In this document: one piece after another, positions 16,183 through 24,778 of the stretch | Numbering within the stretch: the stretch's first letter is position 1 | How the letters are laid out: every line of letters begins with the position of its first letter | From: Elusimicrobiota bacterium | Lineage (GTDB): Bacteria > Elusimicrobiota > Elusimicrobia > UBA1565 > UBA9628 | Reading direction: 5' to 3' | NCBI GenBank assembly: GCA_003452935.1 | Contig: DMMY01000025.1 | Span: forward strand, 62,001 to 126,000 | DNA length: 64,000 nt | Notes under the pieces: generated by a model | Database searches by the model: none | What the model was told of the DNA's origin: nothing | What the model saw: the letters and a program-made list of their open reading frames with translations, nothing else | Program-made: the position numbers and the translations under genes

Positions 16183-17925
16183 ATGGACAACGATTCGCTG
16201 GAAGCCAGGCTCAAGACCATGGAAGACCGCTTGCTCCGGCTGGAGGGATTGCTGCCGGCCAAGTCCGGCCCGGCGGCCGGGGTCCCGCTGAGAGCCGTGC
16301 CGTCGCTCGCGCCGGTTCGGCCCAAATCCCCGCCGCCCGCGCCCGTGGACTGGGAAGCCCTGGCCGGAGTCTGGTTCAACCGCGTCGGCATCGCGGCCCT
16401 GGTCCTGGGCATCTCGTTTTTCCTTAAGTATGCCTTTGATCACCGCTGGATCGGGGAACTGGGCCGGGTGACCATGGGGGTTCTCTCGGGCATCGGAATG
16501 ATTTATGGCGGCGATTGTTTCCAGCGCCGGGGCATGAGGCGCTACGGCCAGATGCTCATGGGCGGCGGCATCGTGGTGCTCTATCTCTCCATTTACGCGG
16601 CTTTCAGCTTCTACCATCTCATGGGCCAGGCCCCGGCTTTCGCGTTCATGTGCCTCGTCACCGCCGGGGCTTGCGCGCTGGCGGTGCGTCAGGACGCTTG
16701 GCCCGTGGCCGCGGTGGGACTCTTGGGGGGATTCTTGACCCCGCGGCTTATGTCCACGGGTTTGGTGCAGGAATACGTTCTCTTCACCTATCTGGCCGTG
16801 CTCAACGGCGGGCTTATGGCCGTCTCCTTTTTCAAGGATTGGCGGGCCATGGGTTTGGCGGCCCTGGCCTTGACCCAGATCTATGTTCAAGCCTACATCG
16901 GCATGGACTTCAAGGCCGAGTTCCTTTTTCCGCTGGTCTCTTATTTGGCGGTTTATTGGGTAGTCTTCATCGCCAGTTCCACGGGCCATTTTCTAAAGGA
17001 CGGCAGGCCGTCCGGCAGCGAGGACCTGGGCTTGGCGCTGCTCAACGCCGCGACTTTTTTCGGCACGGTCTACGGCAGGCTTAACGGCGGATATCATGCA
17101 TGCATGGGAGCCTTGGCCGTGGCCGTGGCTGGAGCTTATTGGGCCTTGGCGTCGCTGCTCAAGCGGCGCGAGCCAGGGGATCGCAATCTCGTGCTCGCGC
17201 ATCTGGGGCTGGCGATCGTGTTCTTGACCTTGGCCGTGCCTATCCAACTGGAGCTCAAATGGATAACGATCGGCTGGGCGGCCGAGGCCGCGGCTTTGTT
17301 CCTGGCCGGGGCCAAGCTGGAGCACCGAGAGATGCGCTTCATGGCGGCCGGGGTCATGATCGTGGCCGTGCTGCGCGCCGTCTTCATGGATTCATGGCTG
17401 AAGCTGCCGCACGCCTTCCTCTTGAACGAACGGGGCCTGGCCTACGTTTTCGTCCTGGGAGCCATCGCCTTGGTGGTGGACGGCTACCGCCGGCTTGGCC
17501 GGCCGGCCGAGGGCGAGGCCGACCTGCGCTCCCTGTTCGGCGTGACCGGAGTGCTGTTGGGTTTGTGGCTGTTGTCCATCGAGGGCTATGAGTACTGGGA
17601 AAGCCTGCCGATCGACGCGCGCCAGGCGCTTTTCGGCGCAGGCTTCGACGCGCGCAGAAACATGGAGATCGCCCAGAATTTCTCGATCTCCGCGGTTTGG
17701 GTCCTTTATGGGTTCGCTTGGTTTCTCTACGGCATCTGGCAGGACCGGCGCCCGATCCGTCTCCTGGCCCTGGTCATCCTTTCGGCCGCCGTGGGCAAGG
17801 TCTTTCTCCACGACCTTTCCTTCCTGCGGACGATCTGGAGGATTGTCATTTTCTTGGGCTTGGGGCTGGTGACCATGGCCGTCTCTTATTATTATGAACG
17901 CATTAAACCTCGTATGGCTCCTTAG
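16183..17925 (+). CDS. DUF2339 multi-spanning membrane protein
   Basis: A 580-residue inner-membrane protein of the DUF2339 family. A short coiled start (LEARLKTMEDRLLRLEGLL) and a Pro-rich linker (35-60) precede WEALAGVWFNRVGIAALVLG, the typical entry to this family, then about sixteen hydrophobic helices. Function is unknown; the family usually sits beside DUF3999, as it does here, and is suspected to act on envelope polysaccharides. The ATG at 16183 has GGAGGG at 16173-16178. The stop overlaps the DUF3999 gene by 32 bases, so the pair is translated together. Confidence 0.88.
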   Translation: MDNDSLEARLKTMEDRLLRLEGLLPAKSGPAAGVPLRAVPSLAPVRPKSPPPAPVDWEALAGVWFNRVGIAALVLGISFFLKYAFDHRWIGELGRVTMGVLSGIGMIYGGDCFQRRGMRRYGQMLMGGGIVVLYLSIYAAFSFYHLMGQAPAFAFMCLVTAGACALAVRQDAWPVAAVGLLGGFLTPRLMSTGLVQEYVLFTYLAVLNGGLMAVSFFKDWRAMGLAALALTQIYVQAYIGMDFKAEFLFPLVSYLAVYWVVFIASSTGHFLKDGRPSGSEDLGLALLNAATFFGTVYGRLNGGYHACMGALAVAVAGAYWALASLLKRREPGDRNLVLAHLGLAIVFLTLAVPIQLELKWITIGWAAEAAALFLAGAKLEHREMRFMAAGVMIVAVLRAVFMDSWLKLPHAFLLNERGLAYVFVLGAIALVVDGYRRLGRPAEGEADLRSLFGVTGVLLGLWLLSIEGYEYWESLPIDARQALFGAGFDARRNMEIAQNFSISAVWVLYGFAWFLYGIWQDRRPIRLLALVILSAAVGKVFLHDLSFLRTIWRIVIFLGLGLVTMAVSYYYERIKPRMAP

Positions 17926-19123
17926 CCTCGGCCCGGCTTGGGCGTGGGCCGGCCCCTTCGACTCCTCGGCCTGGCAGTGGCGCAAGACCTTTCCGGCTCA
18001 GGCCGCGCCCCAGGCGCGCGTGCCTCTCGACGAGGAAATTTTCGGCGGCAGCCGGGATGACCTCGCGGACTTGCGCGTGTCCGGCCCGGATGGAACCGAG
18101 ACTCCTTACGCGCTGGAGGTTGAACGCGAGGAAGTCCGGGACGTCCGCGTCAAGGCGCGCCTTTACAACCTCTCGCGCACCCCGCGCCGGCAGACGCGTT
18201 TTGAATTGGACTTGGGAGACAATGCCGCGCCCCACAATTACCTGGAATTGGAGATCGCTCCTGAACATCGCAACTTCCGGGTCATGGTCCGGCTGGAAGG
18301 CTCGCGGGACGCCCGAAGCTGGGCCGTGCTTAAGGAGGGGGGCAGCATCCTGGATTTTTCGGAGTCCTTCCGCCTGCGCTACTGCGAGCTTGACTATCCG
18401 GAATCCGATTTCCGCTATCTTCGCCTGACTCTCTCCGACGGCGAATCGCCCCTGAAGGTTTCGGCCGTCACGGTGCGGCGCCATAGCCGCAGTCCGGGGC
18501 TGGAGACCGAGCATCCCTTCAACGTGGCCAAGTCCAGCACGGCGGTCAGCGCGGTTTGGGACCTGGATTTCGGGCAGGACCGGGTGCCCGTGCGGCGCCT
18601 GGCCTTCCAGGCCCGCGGCGGGGATTTCAAGCGCCGCGTGAGCGTGTCGATCCCGGCCGCCGACGGCAAGGCCTGGATTGCCGCCGGGGAGAACGCCATC
18701 TATCGCTATCGGACGCCGAAGTTCAGCGGCGAGTCCCTGGAAATAAAATTTCCGGAAGTCCGCGCGCGGCGCTTGCGCGTGGAAATTTTTCACTACAACG
18801 ACATGCCCATTGTCATCGAAGCCATCCGGGCCTATGGTTATTCCCGTAGGCTCCGGCTCAAGGACATGTCGCCGGGAATCTACACCCTGCATTACGGCAA
18901 TCCCGGGGCGACGGCTCCCCGCTATGACCTGGCGGAGCTGGCCGGGTATCTGGAGGACCGGAATATCCAGGAGCTCAGGCTCTCGGCTCGGCAATCCAAC
19001 CCGCGCTATACGGCCCCGCGCCGGCCTTGGAGCGAGGAGCACCCCTGGCTGCTGTGGACCGCGCTGTGCGCCGCGGTAGCCCTGCTCGCCTCCCTCTCTT
19101 TGAGACAGTGGCGCCAGGTTTGA
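17894..19123 (+). CDS. DUF3999 envelope protein, partner of DUF2339
   Basis: A 409-residue protein with a signal peptide (residues 1-19, LVWLLSLGPAWAWA) and a C-terminal membrane helix (about 382-402) followed by a short basic tail. The body is beta-rich with two jelly-roll-like halves, as expected for DUF3999 proteins, which may bind carbohydrate. It would sit in the periplasm held by the C-terminal anchor. The start overlaps the DUF2339 gene by 32 bases and lacks its own ribosome site, so coupling is likely. cysK follows after nine bases. Confidence 0.83.
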   Translation: MNALNLVWLLSLGPAWAWAGPFDSSAWQWRKTFPAQAAPQARVPLDEEIFGGSRDDLADLRVSGPDGTETPYALEVEREEVRDVRVKARLYNLSRTPRRQTRFELDLGDNAAPHNYLELEIAPEHRNFRVMVRLEGSRDARSWAVLKEGGSILDFSESFRLRYCELDYPESDFRYLRLTLSDGESPLKVSAVTVRRHSRSPGLETEHPFNVAKSSTAVSAVWDLDFGQDRVPVRRLAFQARGGDFKRRVSVSIPAADGKAWIAAGENAIYRYRTPKFSGESLEIKFPEVRARRLRVEIFHYNDMPIVIEAIRAYGYSRRLRLKDMSPGIYTLHYGNPGATAPRYDLAELAGYLEDRNIQELRLSARQSNPRYTAPRRPWSEEHPWLLWTALCAAVALLASLSLRQWRQV

Positions 19124-19132
19124 GAGGTTGAC

Positions 19133-20062
19133 ATGAAGATCGCCGAGGACGTGACCGGGCTCGTGGGCCGAACTCCCCTTGTGCGGCTCAAGCGCCTGGC
19201 GGAAGGCCTGCCGGCCGAGGTGGCGGCCAAGGTCGAGTTTTTCAATCCCTGCGCCTCGGTCAAGGACCGCATCGGAGCGGCCATGATCGACGACGCCGAG
19301 AAGACGGGCCGCGTCGACAAGGACTCGGTGCTGGTGGAGGCCACGAGCGGAAACACGGGCATCGCCCTGGCATTCGTGTGCGCGGCGCGCGGCTACCAGC
19401 TGGTCTTGACCATGCCGGAGAGCATGAGCTTGGAGCGGCGCAAGCTGCTCAAGTATCTGGGCGCGCGGCTCGTGCTCACGCCCGCCGCCGAGGGCATGGC
19501 CGGCGCGGTCAGGAAAGCCGAGGAGCTCGCGGCTGCGGATAAGAATTATATGATGCTGCGGCAGTTCGAGAATCCGGCCAACCCGGATATCCATCGCCGC
19601 ACCACGGCCCGGGAGATCTGGGACGACACGGACGGCCAGGTGGACGTCTTCGTGGCCGGAGTGGGAACGGGCGGCACCATCACGGGCGTGGGCCAGGCCC
19701 TCAAGAAGCTCAAGCCCTCGGTGCGGGTCGTGGCCGTGGAGCCGGCTGATTCGGCGGTGCTTTCCGGGGGCAAGCCCGGGGCGCACAAGATCCAGGGCAT
19801 CGGCGCGGGCTTTGTCCCGCAGGTTCTCGACCGCGGCGTCATTGACGAGGTCGTCCGGGTCAGCAACGAGGAGGCCGGCCGCGTGGCCCGTCAGCTGGCC
19901 AGGCGCGAAGGCCTGCTCGCGGGCATCTCCTCCGGCGCGGCGGTGAGCGCGGCCCTGCAAGTCGCGGCGCGGCCGGAGAACAAGGGCCGGCTGCTCGTGA
20001 CCTTGCTGCCGGATTCCGGGGAGCGTTACGCCAGCACCTGGCTTTTCGAGGAGTGGACATGA
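19133..20062 (+). CDS. cysK: Cysteine synthase (O-acetylserine sulfhydrylase)
   Basis: A 309-residue PLP enzyme that makes cysteine from O-acetylserine and sulfide. The PLP lysine is K44 (NPCASVKDRIG), the substrate loop TSGNTG is at 71-76 and the phosphate-binding GTGGT lies near 180. Length is standard for CysK. It overlaps the serine acetyltransferase gene by four bases (ATGA), so the two steps of cysteine synthesis are coupled. Unlike many CysE-CysK pairs, the acetyltransferase does not end in isoleucine, so the classical cysteine synthase complex is doubtful here. Confidence 0.95.
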   Translation: MKIAEDVTGLVGRTPLVRLKRLAEGLPAEVAAKVEFFNPCASVKDRIGAAMIDDAEKTGRVDKDSVLVEATSGNTGIALAFVCAARGYQLVLTMPESMSLERRKLLKYLGARLVLTPAAEGMAGAVRKAEELAAADKNYMMLRQFENPANPDIHRRTTAREIWDDTDGQVDVFVAGVGTGGTITGVGQALKKLKPSVRVVAVEPADSAVLSGGKPGAHKIQGIGAGFVPQVLDRGVIDEVVRVSNEEAGRVARQLARREGLLAGISSGAAVSAALQVAARPENKGRLLVTLLPDSGERYASTWLFEEWT

Positions 20063-20946
20063 TACGAACCGATGACGGCCGTTTTTTCGGGATAGTCGAC
20101 GAGCTTTGCGGAGGCGTGCAATCCCTGCAGCGTCCCAAGACCGACGTGCCTCTGCCCAACGTCGAGGCCGTGCGCCGGGCCTCGGAAATGCTGCGCGCCG
20201 GGCTCTTTCCGGGCTATTTCGGGGATCCCCAATTCCCCTCGGGAAACCTCCGCTTCAGCGTGGGCGCGACCTTGGACGCCGCGGCGCATCTGCTCACCGA
20301 GCAGTTGGAGCGCAGCCTCTGTTTTGTCTGCGAGAAGACCACGCGCACCGGTTGCCCGGAGTGCCGGGCCCGGACCGACGTTCTCGTAGATTCCTTCATG
20401 GAAACCCTGCCCCGGCTGCAGAAGGTTCTCATGAGCGACGTCCAGGCCGCTTATGAGGGCGATCCCGCCGCGACCTCCCCGGCCGAGACCGTGTTCTGCT
20501 ATCCCGGGCTTCTGGCGATTACCTATCAGCGCATCGCGCATGAGCTCTACAAGCTCAAGGTGCCGCTGATCCCCCGGATGATCACGGAAATCGCCCATTC
20601 CGCCACGGGCATCGATATCCATCCCGGGGCCGTCATCGGCCGCAGCTTTTTCATCGACCATGGCACTGGGGTGGTCATCGGGGAGACCAGCACGATCGGC
20701 GAGCGCGTGCGCGTCTACCAGGGCGTGACCTTGGGCGCCAAGAGCTTCCCTCTCGACGAGCACGGCAATCCGATCAAGGGCATCAAGCGCCATCCGGACG
20801 TGGAAGACGACGTGGTCATCTACGCCGGGGCGACCATCCTGGGGGATGTCCGCATCGGCAAGGGCTCCACCATAGGCGGCAACGTGTGGCTGACCCATGG
20901 CGTGCCTCCGGGAAGCAAGATCGCGCAAACGGGGTCGGACCGCTAG
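20059..20946 (+). CDS. cysE: Serine O-acetyltransferase (EpsC-type CysE)
   Basis: A 295-residue enzyme that acetylates serine for cysteine synthesis. The C-terminal left-handed beta-helix is clear from about residue 183, with H188 (DIHPG) and catalytic H201 (IDHGTGVVIGET), then the family loop LGAKSFP. The N-terminal helical domain contains C88-x2-C91-x7-C99-x2-C102, a pattern like a zinc knuckle that I do not expect in this enzyme. The ATG at 20059 overlaps the cysK stop and has GAGGAG upstream. It ends in DR rather than the Ile that docks CysE into CysK. The next gene starts on its stop codon. Confidence 0.93.
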   Translation: MIRTDDGRFFGIVDELCGGVQSLQRPKTDVPLPNVEAVRRASEMLRAGLFPGYFGDPQFPSGNLRFSVGATLDAAAHLLTEQLERSLCFVCEKTTRTGCPECRARTDVLVDSFMETLPRLQKVLMSDVQAAYEGDPAATSPAETVFCYPGLLAITYQRIAHELYKLKVPLIPRMITEIAHSATGIDIHPGAVIGRSFFIDHGTGVVIGETSTIGERVRVYQGVTLGAKSFPLDEHGNPIKGIKRHPDVEDDVVIYAGATILGDVRIGKGSTIGGNVWLTHGVPPGSKIAQTGSDR

Positions 20947-21851
20947 TGGCCGCGGACCTTTTAAGCCGGGTTTCCCGCTCGTTCTACCTTTCCTTGCGCG
21001 TGCTGCCGGCCCAGGTCCGGCCCCAGATATCGCTGGCTTATCTCCTGGCCCGGGCCAGCGACACGGTGGCCGACACCGGGGCCGTGGCGCGAGAGCGCAG
21101 GCTCGAGCTGTTGCGCCGTATGCGGGAGGGGGATTTCAGCTCCCTGGCCGAGCTGGCTCCGGGGCAGGCCTTGCCCGCGGAGCGGCTGCTCTTGGAAAAG
21201 CTTGATGAAGCGGCGGCCGGGTTGTCTAAGCTGGAGGCCGCGGACCAGGATCTGGTGCGCGGGCTTTTGCGGACCATCGTTTCGGGCCAGATTTTCGACC
21301 TGGAGAAATTTTCGGGCGGGCGCATCGCGGCCTTGGCCGGCGATAATGAACTGGATCGCTATGCCTATCTGGTGGCTGGCTGCGTGGGTGAGTTCTGGAC
21401 CAAGATGTGCGCCCTGCATCTGCCGCGGTGGCCCCGCGGGGACCAGGAGGAAATGGTCCGGCTGGGCGTGCGGTTTGGAAAGGGGCTTCAGCTCATCAAC
21501 ATCCTGCGCGACCTGGCTTCTGACCTGCGCATAGGCCGCTGCTATTTGCCGGTGTCGGAGCCGGAGAGATTCTTGGATGCCTCGCAGTATCCGGTTTTGC
21601 GCCCGGTCTATGAGCGCTGGCTTGGTGAAGCGACCGAGCATCTGGAAGCGGGCTGGCGTTATGCCTTGATGATCCCGCGAAGCCTCTGGCGGGTGCGGCT
21701 GGCATGTATCTGGCCGAATTGGATAGGCCTGGAAACCCTAGCCGCCCTGCGGCGAAGCAACCCTTTGGACCCCGCCCAGCGGGTCAAGATTTCCCGTTCC
21801 AAGGTCTACCTGATCTTGGCGCGTTCGCTTTTCTACGGCGTCAGGGGCTGA
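20946..21851 (+). CDS. Squalene/phytoene synthase family protein
   Basis: A 301-residue trans-isoprenyl diphosphate synthase. Both Asp-rich motifs are intact: D39-TVA-D43 and D189-LAS-D193 in NILRDLASD, followed by GRCYLP. The family joins two C15 or C20 diphosphates to give squalene, phytoene or the hopanoid precursor. Product cannot be chosen from sequence alone; no desaturase or cyclase gene is nearby. The start is GTG at 20946, overlapping the cysE stop by one base (TAGTG), so it is coupled to cysteine genes. An alternative GTG at 20886 lies inside cysE and is unlikely. Confidence 0.87.
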   Translation: MAADLLSRVSRSFYLSLRVLPAQVRPQISLAYLLARASDTVADTGAVARERRLELLRRMREGDFSSLAELAPGQALPAERLLLEKLDEAAAGLSKLEAADQDLVRGLLRTIVSGQIFDLEKFSGGRIAALAGDNELDRYAYLVAGCVGEFWTKMCALHLPRWPRGDQEEMVRLGVRFGKGLQLINILRDLASDLRIGRCYLPVSEPERFLDASQYPVLRPVYERWLGEATEHLEAGWRYALMIPRSLWRVRLACIWPNWIGLETLAALRRSNPLDPAQRVKISRSKVYLILARSLFYGVRG

Positions 21852-21884
21852 CTTATTTGGCGGGCTGCGGAAAAATTCAAAACT

Positions 21885-22388
21885 TCAGCCCCTGGCGCCT
21901 TTGTGCTGATCCAATTTTGAATCTGGTTGCACAATCCAGAACCATGTGTTTTTATGCGTCGTCGAATCGACTGACAAGCCGATCCAGAGCGTCTTCGTTT
22001 GCCAAAGCACCGTTGATCCTGAATCTGCTGGAATAATTTTAGCCGGCTTGCCGAGCACTTTAATCCACTGCCGGTAACTGTCGCGCAGGGTCAATCCGTT
22101 GACGACCTTCTCCGTCCGGTCCCCCCTTGGCGACAAATTAGAGATCTTAACTTGAGAGACAATGTGTTTCCTGAATTCCACGTAATAATGAGGGGCGCCG
22201 TTCTCATCGTAAAATATCCATTCGGAATCCGTTTTGATAGGGCGGCCCAACTTCTCAAGCACTGCGGCTTCGGTCGCGCCGATGGAGATTGGGAGTTCTT
22301 GTTTTATGTTTACCAGGCCGTATGCGCGCGCGATAAAAATGAGCGGCAATAGGAATGCGGACCATTTGGTTCTCTTGAAGAGTCTCAT
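21885..22388 (-). CDS. Small exported protein, unknown
   Basis: A 167-residue protein with a signal peptide (residues 1-30, WSAFLLPLIFIARAYG). The mature part begins with a short repeat-like unit (SIGATEAAVLEKLGRP, then EWIFYDENG) that resembles the small SmpA/OmlA-type fold in which GxTxxEVxxxLGxP is followed by an aromatic strand. A second similar unit may follow (TLRDSYRQWIKVLGKP, then TVLWQTKTLWIGL). So it could be two copies of a BamE-like beta-lactamase-inhibitor-like fold, which is inference. Start at 22388 is set by GGAGG upstream. Base composition is less GC-rich than its neighbours. Confidence 0.7.
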   Translation of the reverse strand: MRLFKRTKWSAFLLPLIFIARAYGLVNIKQELPISIGATEAAVLEKLGRPIKTDSEWIFYDENGAPHYYVEFRKHIVSQVKISNLSPRGDRTEKVVNGLTLRDSYRQWIKVLGKPAKIIPADSGSTVLWQTKTLWIGLSVDSTTHKNTWFWIVQPDSKLDQHKGARG

Positions 22389-22438
22389 TTCACGCCTCCG
22401 TGTAGTGTTCAAGCATTCTGCATCTCAATTTCCTCGCG

Positions 22439-23647
22439 TTACCCCTTGTGCAGGGGCAGGAGAAAATGGAATTGGGCGCCCTTGCCCAGCTCGCTTTCCA
22501 CCCAGATCTTGCCGCCGTGCAGGTCCACGAGGTCCTTGGCGATGCGCAGGCCCAGGCCCAAGCCCTTGAATTGCCGGCTGGCCGAGCGGTCCACCTGGTA
22601 GAACTTCTCGAAAATCTTGGCGTGGTGCTCCGGGGCGATTCCGATGCCGCTGTCCTCCACGCAGAAATGCATGTGGGATTGTTCGGGCCAGGCTCTCATC
22701 GTGATGCGGCCGCTCTGCGGCGTGAATTTGCAGGCGTTGCCCAGGAGGTTGCTCAGTATCTGCAGCAGCCGGCCCCGGTCGGCGCTCAAGTCCGCAGCCG
22801 AGCCGTTCTGCCATTTGACTTCCAGGTTGATGGACTTGCCCTCGGTTTGGGCGCGGACCAGGGCCGCGGCCTCGTTCAATATATCGGGGACGTTCAAGGG
22901 CCGGATGTCGAGGCTGATCTTTCCCGAGGTCAGCCTCGCGGCTTCGACGAGCTGGCTGATGAGGTACTGCATGTGCGCGGCCGCGCGGCGCAGGTTCGAG
23001 ACGCAGTTCTTCCAGTCGGCCGGGATATGGCAGGAGGCGTCTTCTGAAAGGTACTCGGCGTAGCCGATGATGGTGGTCAGGGGGCTCTTGAGATCGTGCG
23101 ACACGTTGTTGAGAAAAGAGGTCTTGAGCTGGTCGACTTCCCGCAGACTGGCCATCTCGGTGAGCATGCGGTGGTTAAGCGAGCGCAGCTCCTGGGTGGC
23201 TTCCTGGACCTTGTTGTCGAGCTCCCGGTTGAGCTGTTCGAGTTCCTGGTTGCGCAGGCGCAGCTCCTTGGTCAGGCGCTGCTTCTCAAGCCCGCGCCGC
23301 AGGCTGTTGCGGAAGGTGTCGGCGTCGCAGGGCTTTAGCAGATAGCTGTAGGCGCCCTGCCTGAGCGCGTCGATGGCGGATTCCAAAGAACCGAAGCTGG
23401 TCATGGCGATGCAGATGGCTTCCGGGTTGGCCTTCATGGCCAGGCGGATGACCTCGTAGCCGCTCATGCCGGGCATGACGATGTCCGTGATCACGAGGTC
23501 GAACTTCTTGGTCTCCAGGAGAGCCGCGGCTTGGGAGCCGGAATGCGCCTGCTCCACGGCCAGGCCTTCCTGGCGCGCGTATTCGGTATGAATGCGCAGG
23601 TCTTCCTCTTCGTCGTCCGCGATGAGGACCAGCTCGGGATGTGTCAT
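22439..23647 (-). CDS. Receiver-histidine kinase hybrid (REC-HisKA-HATPase)
   Basis: A 402-residue soluble kinase. The receiver comes first (D11-D12, phospho-acceptor D55, T83, K105), then a coiled coil (about 113-170), the HisKA helix with H184 (NVSHDLKSPL) and a HATPase domain (N box, then GIGIAPEHHAKIFEKF and GLGLGLRIAK). With no membrane segment it should be controlled by phosphorylation of its own receiver by another kinase, acting as a relay. A clear promoter (TTGCAT, 16 bases, TATAAT) precedes it. No cognate regulator adjoins. Confidence 0.93.
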   Translation of the reverse strand: MTHPELVLIADDEEEDLRIHTEYARQEGLAVEQAHSGSQAAALLETKKFDLVITDIVMPGMSGYEVIRLAMKANPEAICIAMTSFGSLESAIDALRQGAYSYLLKPCDADTFRNSLRRGLEKQRLTKELRLRNQELEQLNRELDNKVQEATQELRSLNHRMLTEMASLREVDQLKTSFLNNVSHDLKSPLTTIIGYAEYLSEDASCHIPADWKNCVSNLRRAAAHMQYLISQLVEAARLTSGKISLDIRPLNVPDILNEAAALVRAQTEGKSINLEVKWQNGSAADLSADRGRLLQILSNLLGNACKFTPQSGRITMRAWPEQSHMHFCVEDSGIGIAPEHHAKIFEKFYQVDRSASRQFKGLGLGLRIAKDLVDLHGGKIWVESELGKGAQFHFLLPLHKG

Positions 23648-23654
23648 GTTTTCC

Positions 23655-23682
23655 GATTATATCAATTGAAGATTTATATGCA
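23655..23682 (-). promoter_or_regulatory. Promoter of the receiver-kinase gene
   Basis: On the minus strand TTGCAT (23677-23682) and a perfect TATAAT (23655-23660) are 16 bases apart, just before the start at 23647. The short distance implies a 5' leader of only a few bases unless translation begins further in. Confidence 0.6.
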
Positions 23683-23740
23683 ATGGTAAAGAGTCTTTAA
23701 GTCGCAATAAAGACACAAGAAAAAACGCTTCGAAATTAAG

Positions 23741-24715
23741 CTAACGCCTGGCCAAACCGGCCAGGTGATCGAGCGCTCCCCTGAGTCCTTCGTGCACGGC
23801 CTCGACCTGTTCGGGTTTCCAGTCGTCCTGGCTCTGGCGCAAAAACGACGTCTTGTCCTGCCGGTTGTCGAATCGGGCCAGGGGCAGATGGAAGGTCCGG
23901 CCGTGGGCCTGGATCGTCACGCTGCCCGGAATCTGCGAGTTCTTGGCCAGCCACTCCATGTCGTCGCAGCCATAGTCGTTGAGCATGACCTCGATGGGAA
24001 CGCCGTGGTGCAGGATGGAGCCAGGGTCCTTGGGGTTGGAGCGGGCCTCGTTCTTGAGGCGCGACTGTTCGGGCGTGACCCAGATGTAGAGGATGGCGGC
24101 CTTTTCAAGTATCTTTGGGGAGAGCCGGCCGAGTGAATACCGGTAGCCGAAAGGCGCGCAGAGGGGCATGGGCGAGCCTTGAGGACCGCCCCGCGCGAAC
24201 TCTATGACCAGGGTCTTGCCCGAGAGACTCTCCGGATATCCGTCCTGCTTGTCCTTGAGGAGCTTGCGCGCCTCGGCCGCGATGGCTTCGGCGAGCTTGC
24301 CGCGGCGCGCCTTGTCGACTTGTCCCAGGCGGGCGGAAGCTCCGACTTTTACGGAGGCCCGGTCCAGGCGGTCCATAAGGTCCAAGCCCGCGGATTCGGC
24401 CTTGAACCGGCGCTTGGCGAGCATATCCTCGTGGTCCTCGTTGATCAATTCGATGAGAGTGCCCCAATCCAGGGGGTCGCGGAAGGGATGATCCGGGGAT
24501 TGGAAGAACATTCGCTCGTGGCCCAAGGAAACCAACTCGTCGTCCAGGCGCCGCATCACGTGCACGTAGGGGAAATCGTCAAGCTGGACGCTGGGCCCCA
24601 TGTGAAAATCCCGCTGGCGGGCATCGGCCGGCATCAGTTCCAGGTAGCGCCGGACCTCGGATTTGCCCGAGGCGGGCAAGGCCAGGAGCAGCACGGTGTC
24701 GAGGATTTGGTTCAT
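23741..24715 (-). CDS. P-loop protein of unknown function
   Basis: A 324-residue soluble protein. A Walker A-like loop ALPASGKS (12-19) follows a hydrophobic strand, with Ala in the place of the first Gly. The rest has conserved-looking acidic and aromatic blocks (HMGPSVQLDDFPYVHVMRRL; LVIEFARGG at about 187-195) that fit a kinase-like or nucleotide-sensing P-loop fold. A loop resembling the SxLKNEARSNPKD lid region suggests phosphoryl transfer. I do not recognise the substrate. A GGAGG ribosome site precedes the ATG. It follows fumarase by 63 bases on the same strand. Confidence 0.7.
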   Translation of the reverse strand: MNQILDTVLLLALPASGKSEVRRYLELMPADARQRDFHMGPSVQLDDFPYVHVMRRLDDELVSLGHERMFFQSPDHPFRDPLDWGTLIELINEDHEDMLAKRRFKAESAGLDLMDRLDRASVKVGASARLGQVDKARRGKLAEAIAAEARKLLKDKQDGYPESLSGKTLVIEFARGGPQGSPMPLCAPFGYRYSLGRLSPKILEKAAILYIWVTPEQSRLKNEARSNPKDPGSILHHGVPIEVMLNDYGCDDMEWLAKNSQIPGSVTIQAHGRTFHLPLARFDNRQDKTSFLRQSQDDWKPEQVEAVHEGLRGALDHLAGLARR

Positions 24716-24778
24716 GATTGAGCCTCCGGCGCGGCGTTGGGGGAGCTTTCAGCGGTTTGCCACATGAAATGCCAGGCC

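Noticed and set aside
17903..19960. 685-residue minus-strand frame across DUF3999 and cysK
   Set aside because: It runs antisense to two well-supported genes and shows no domain or start site.
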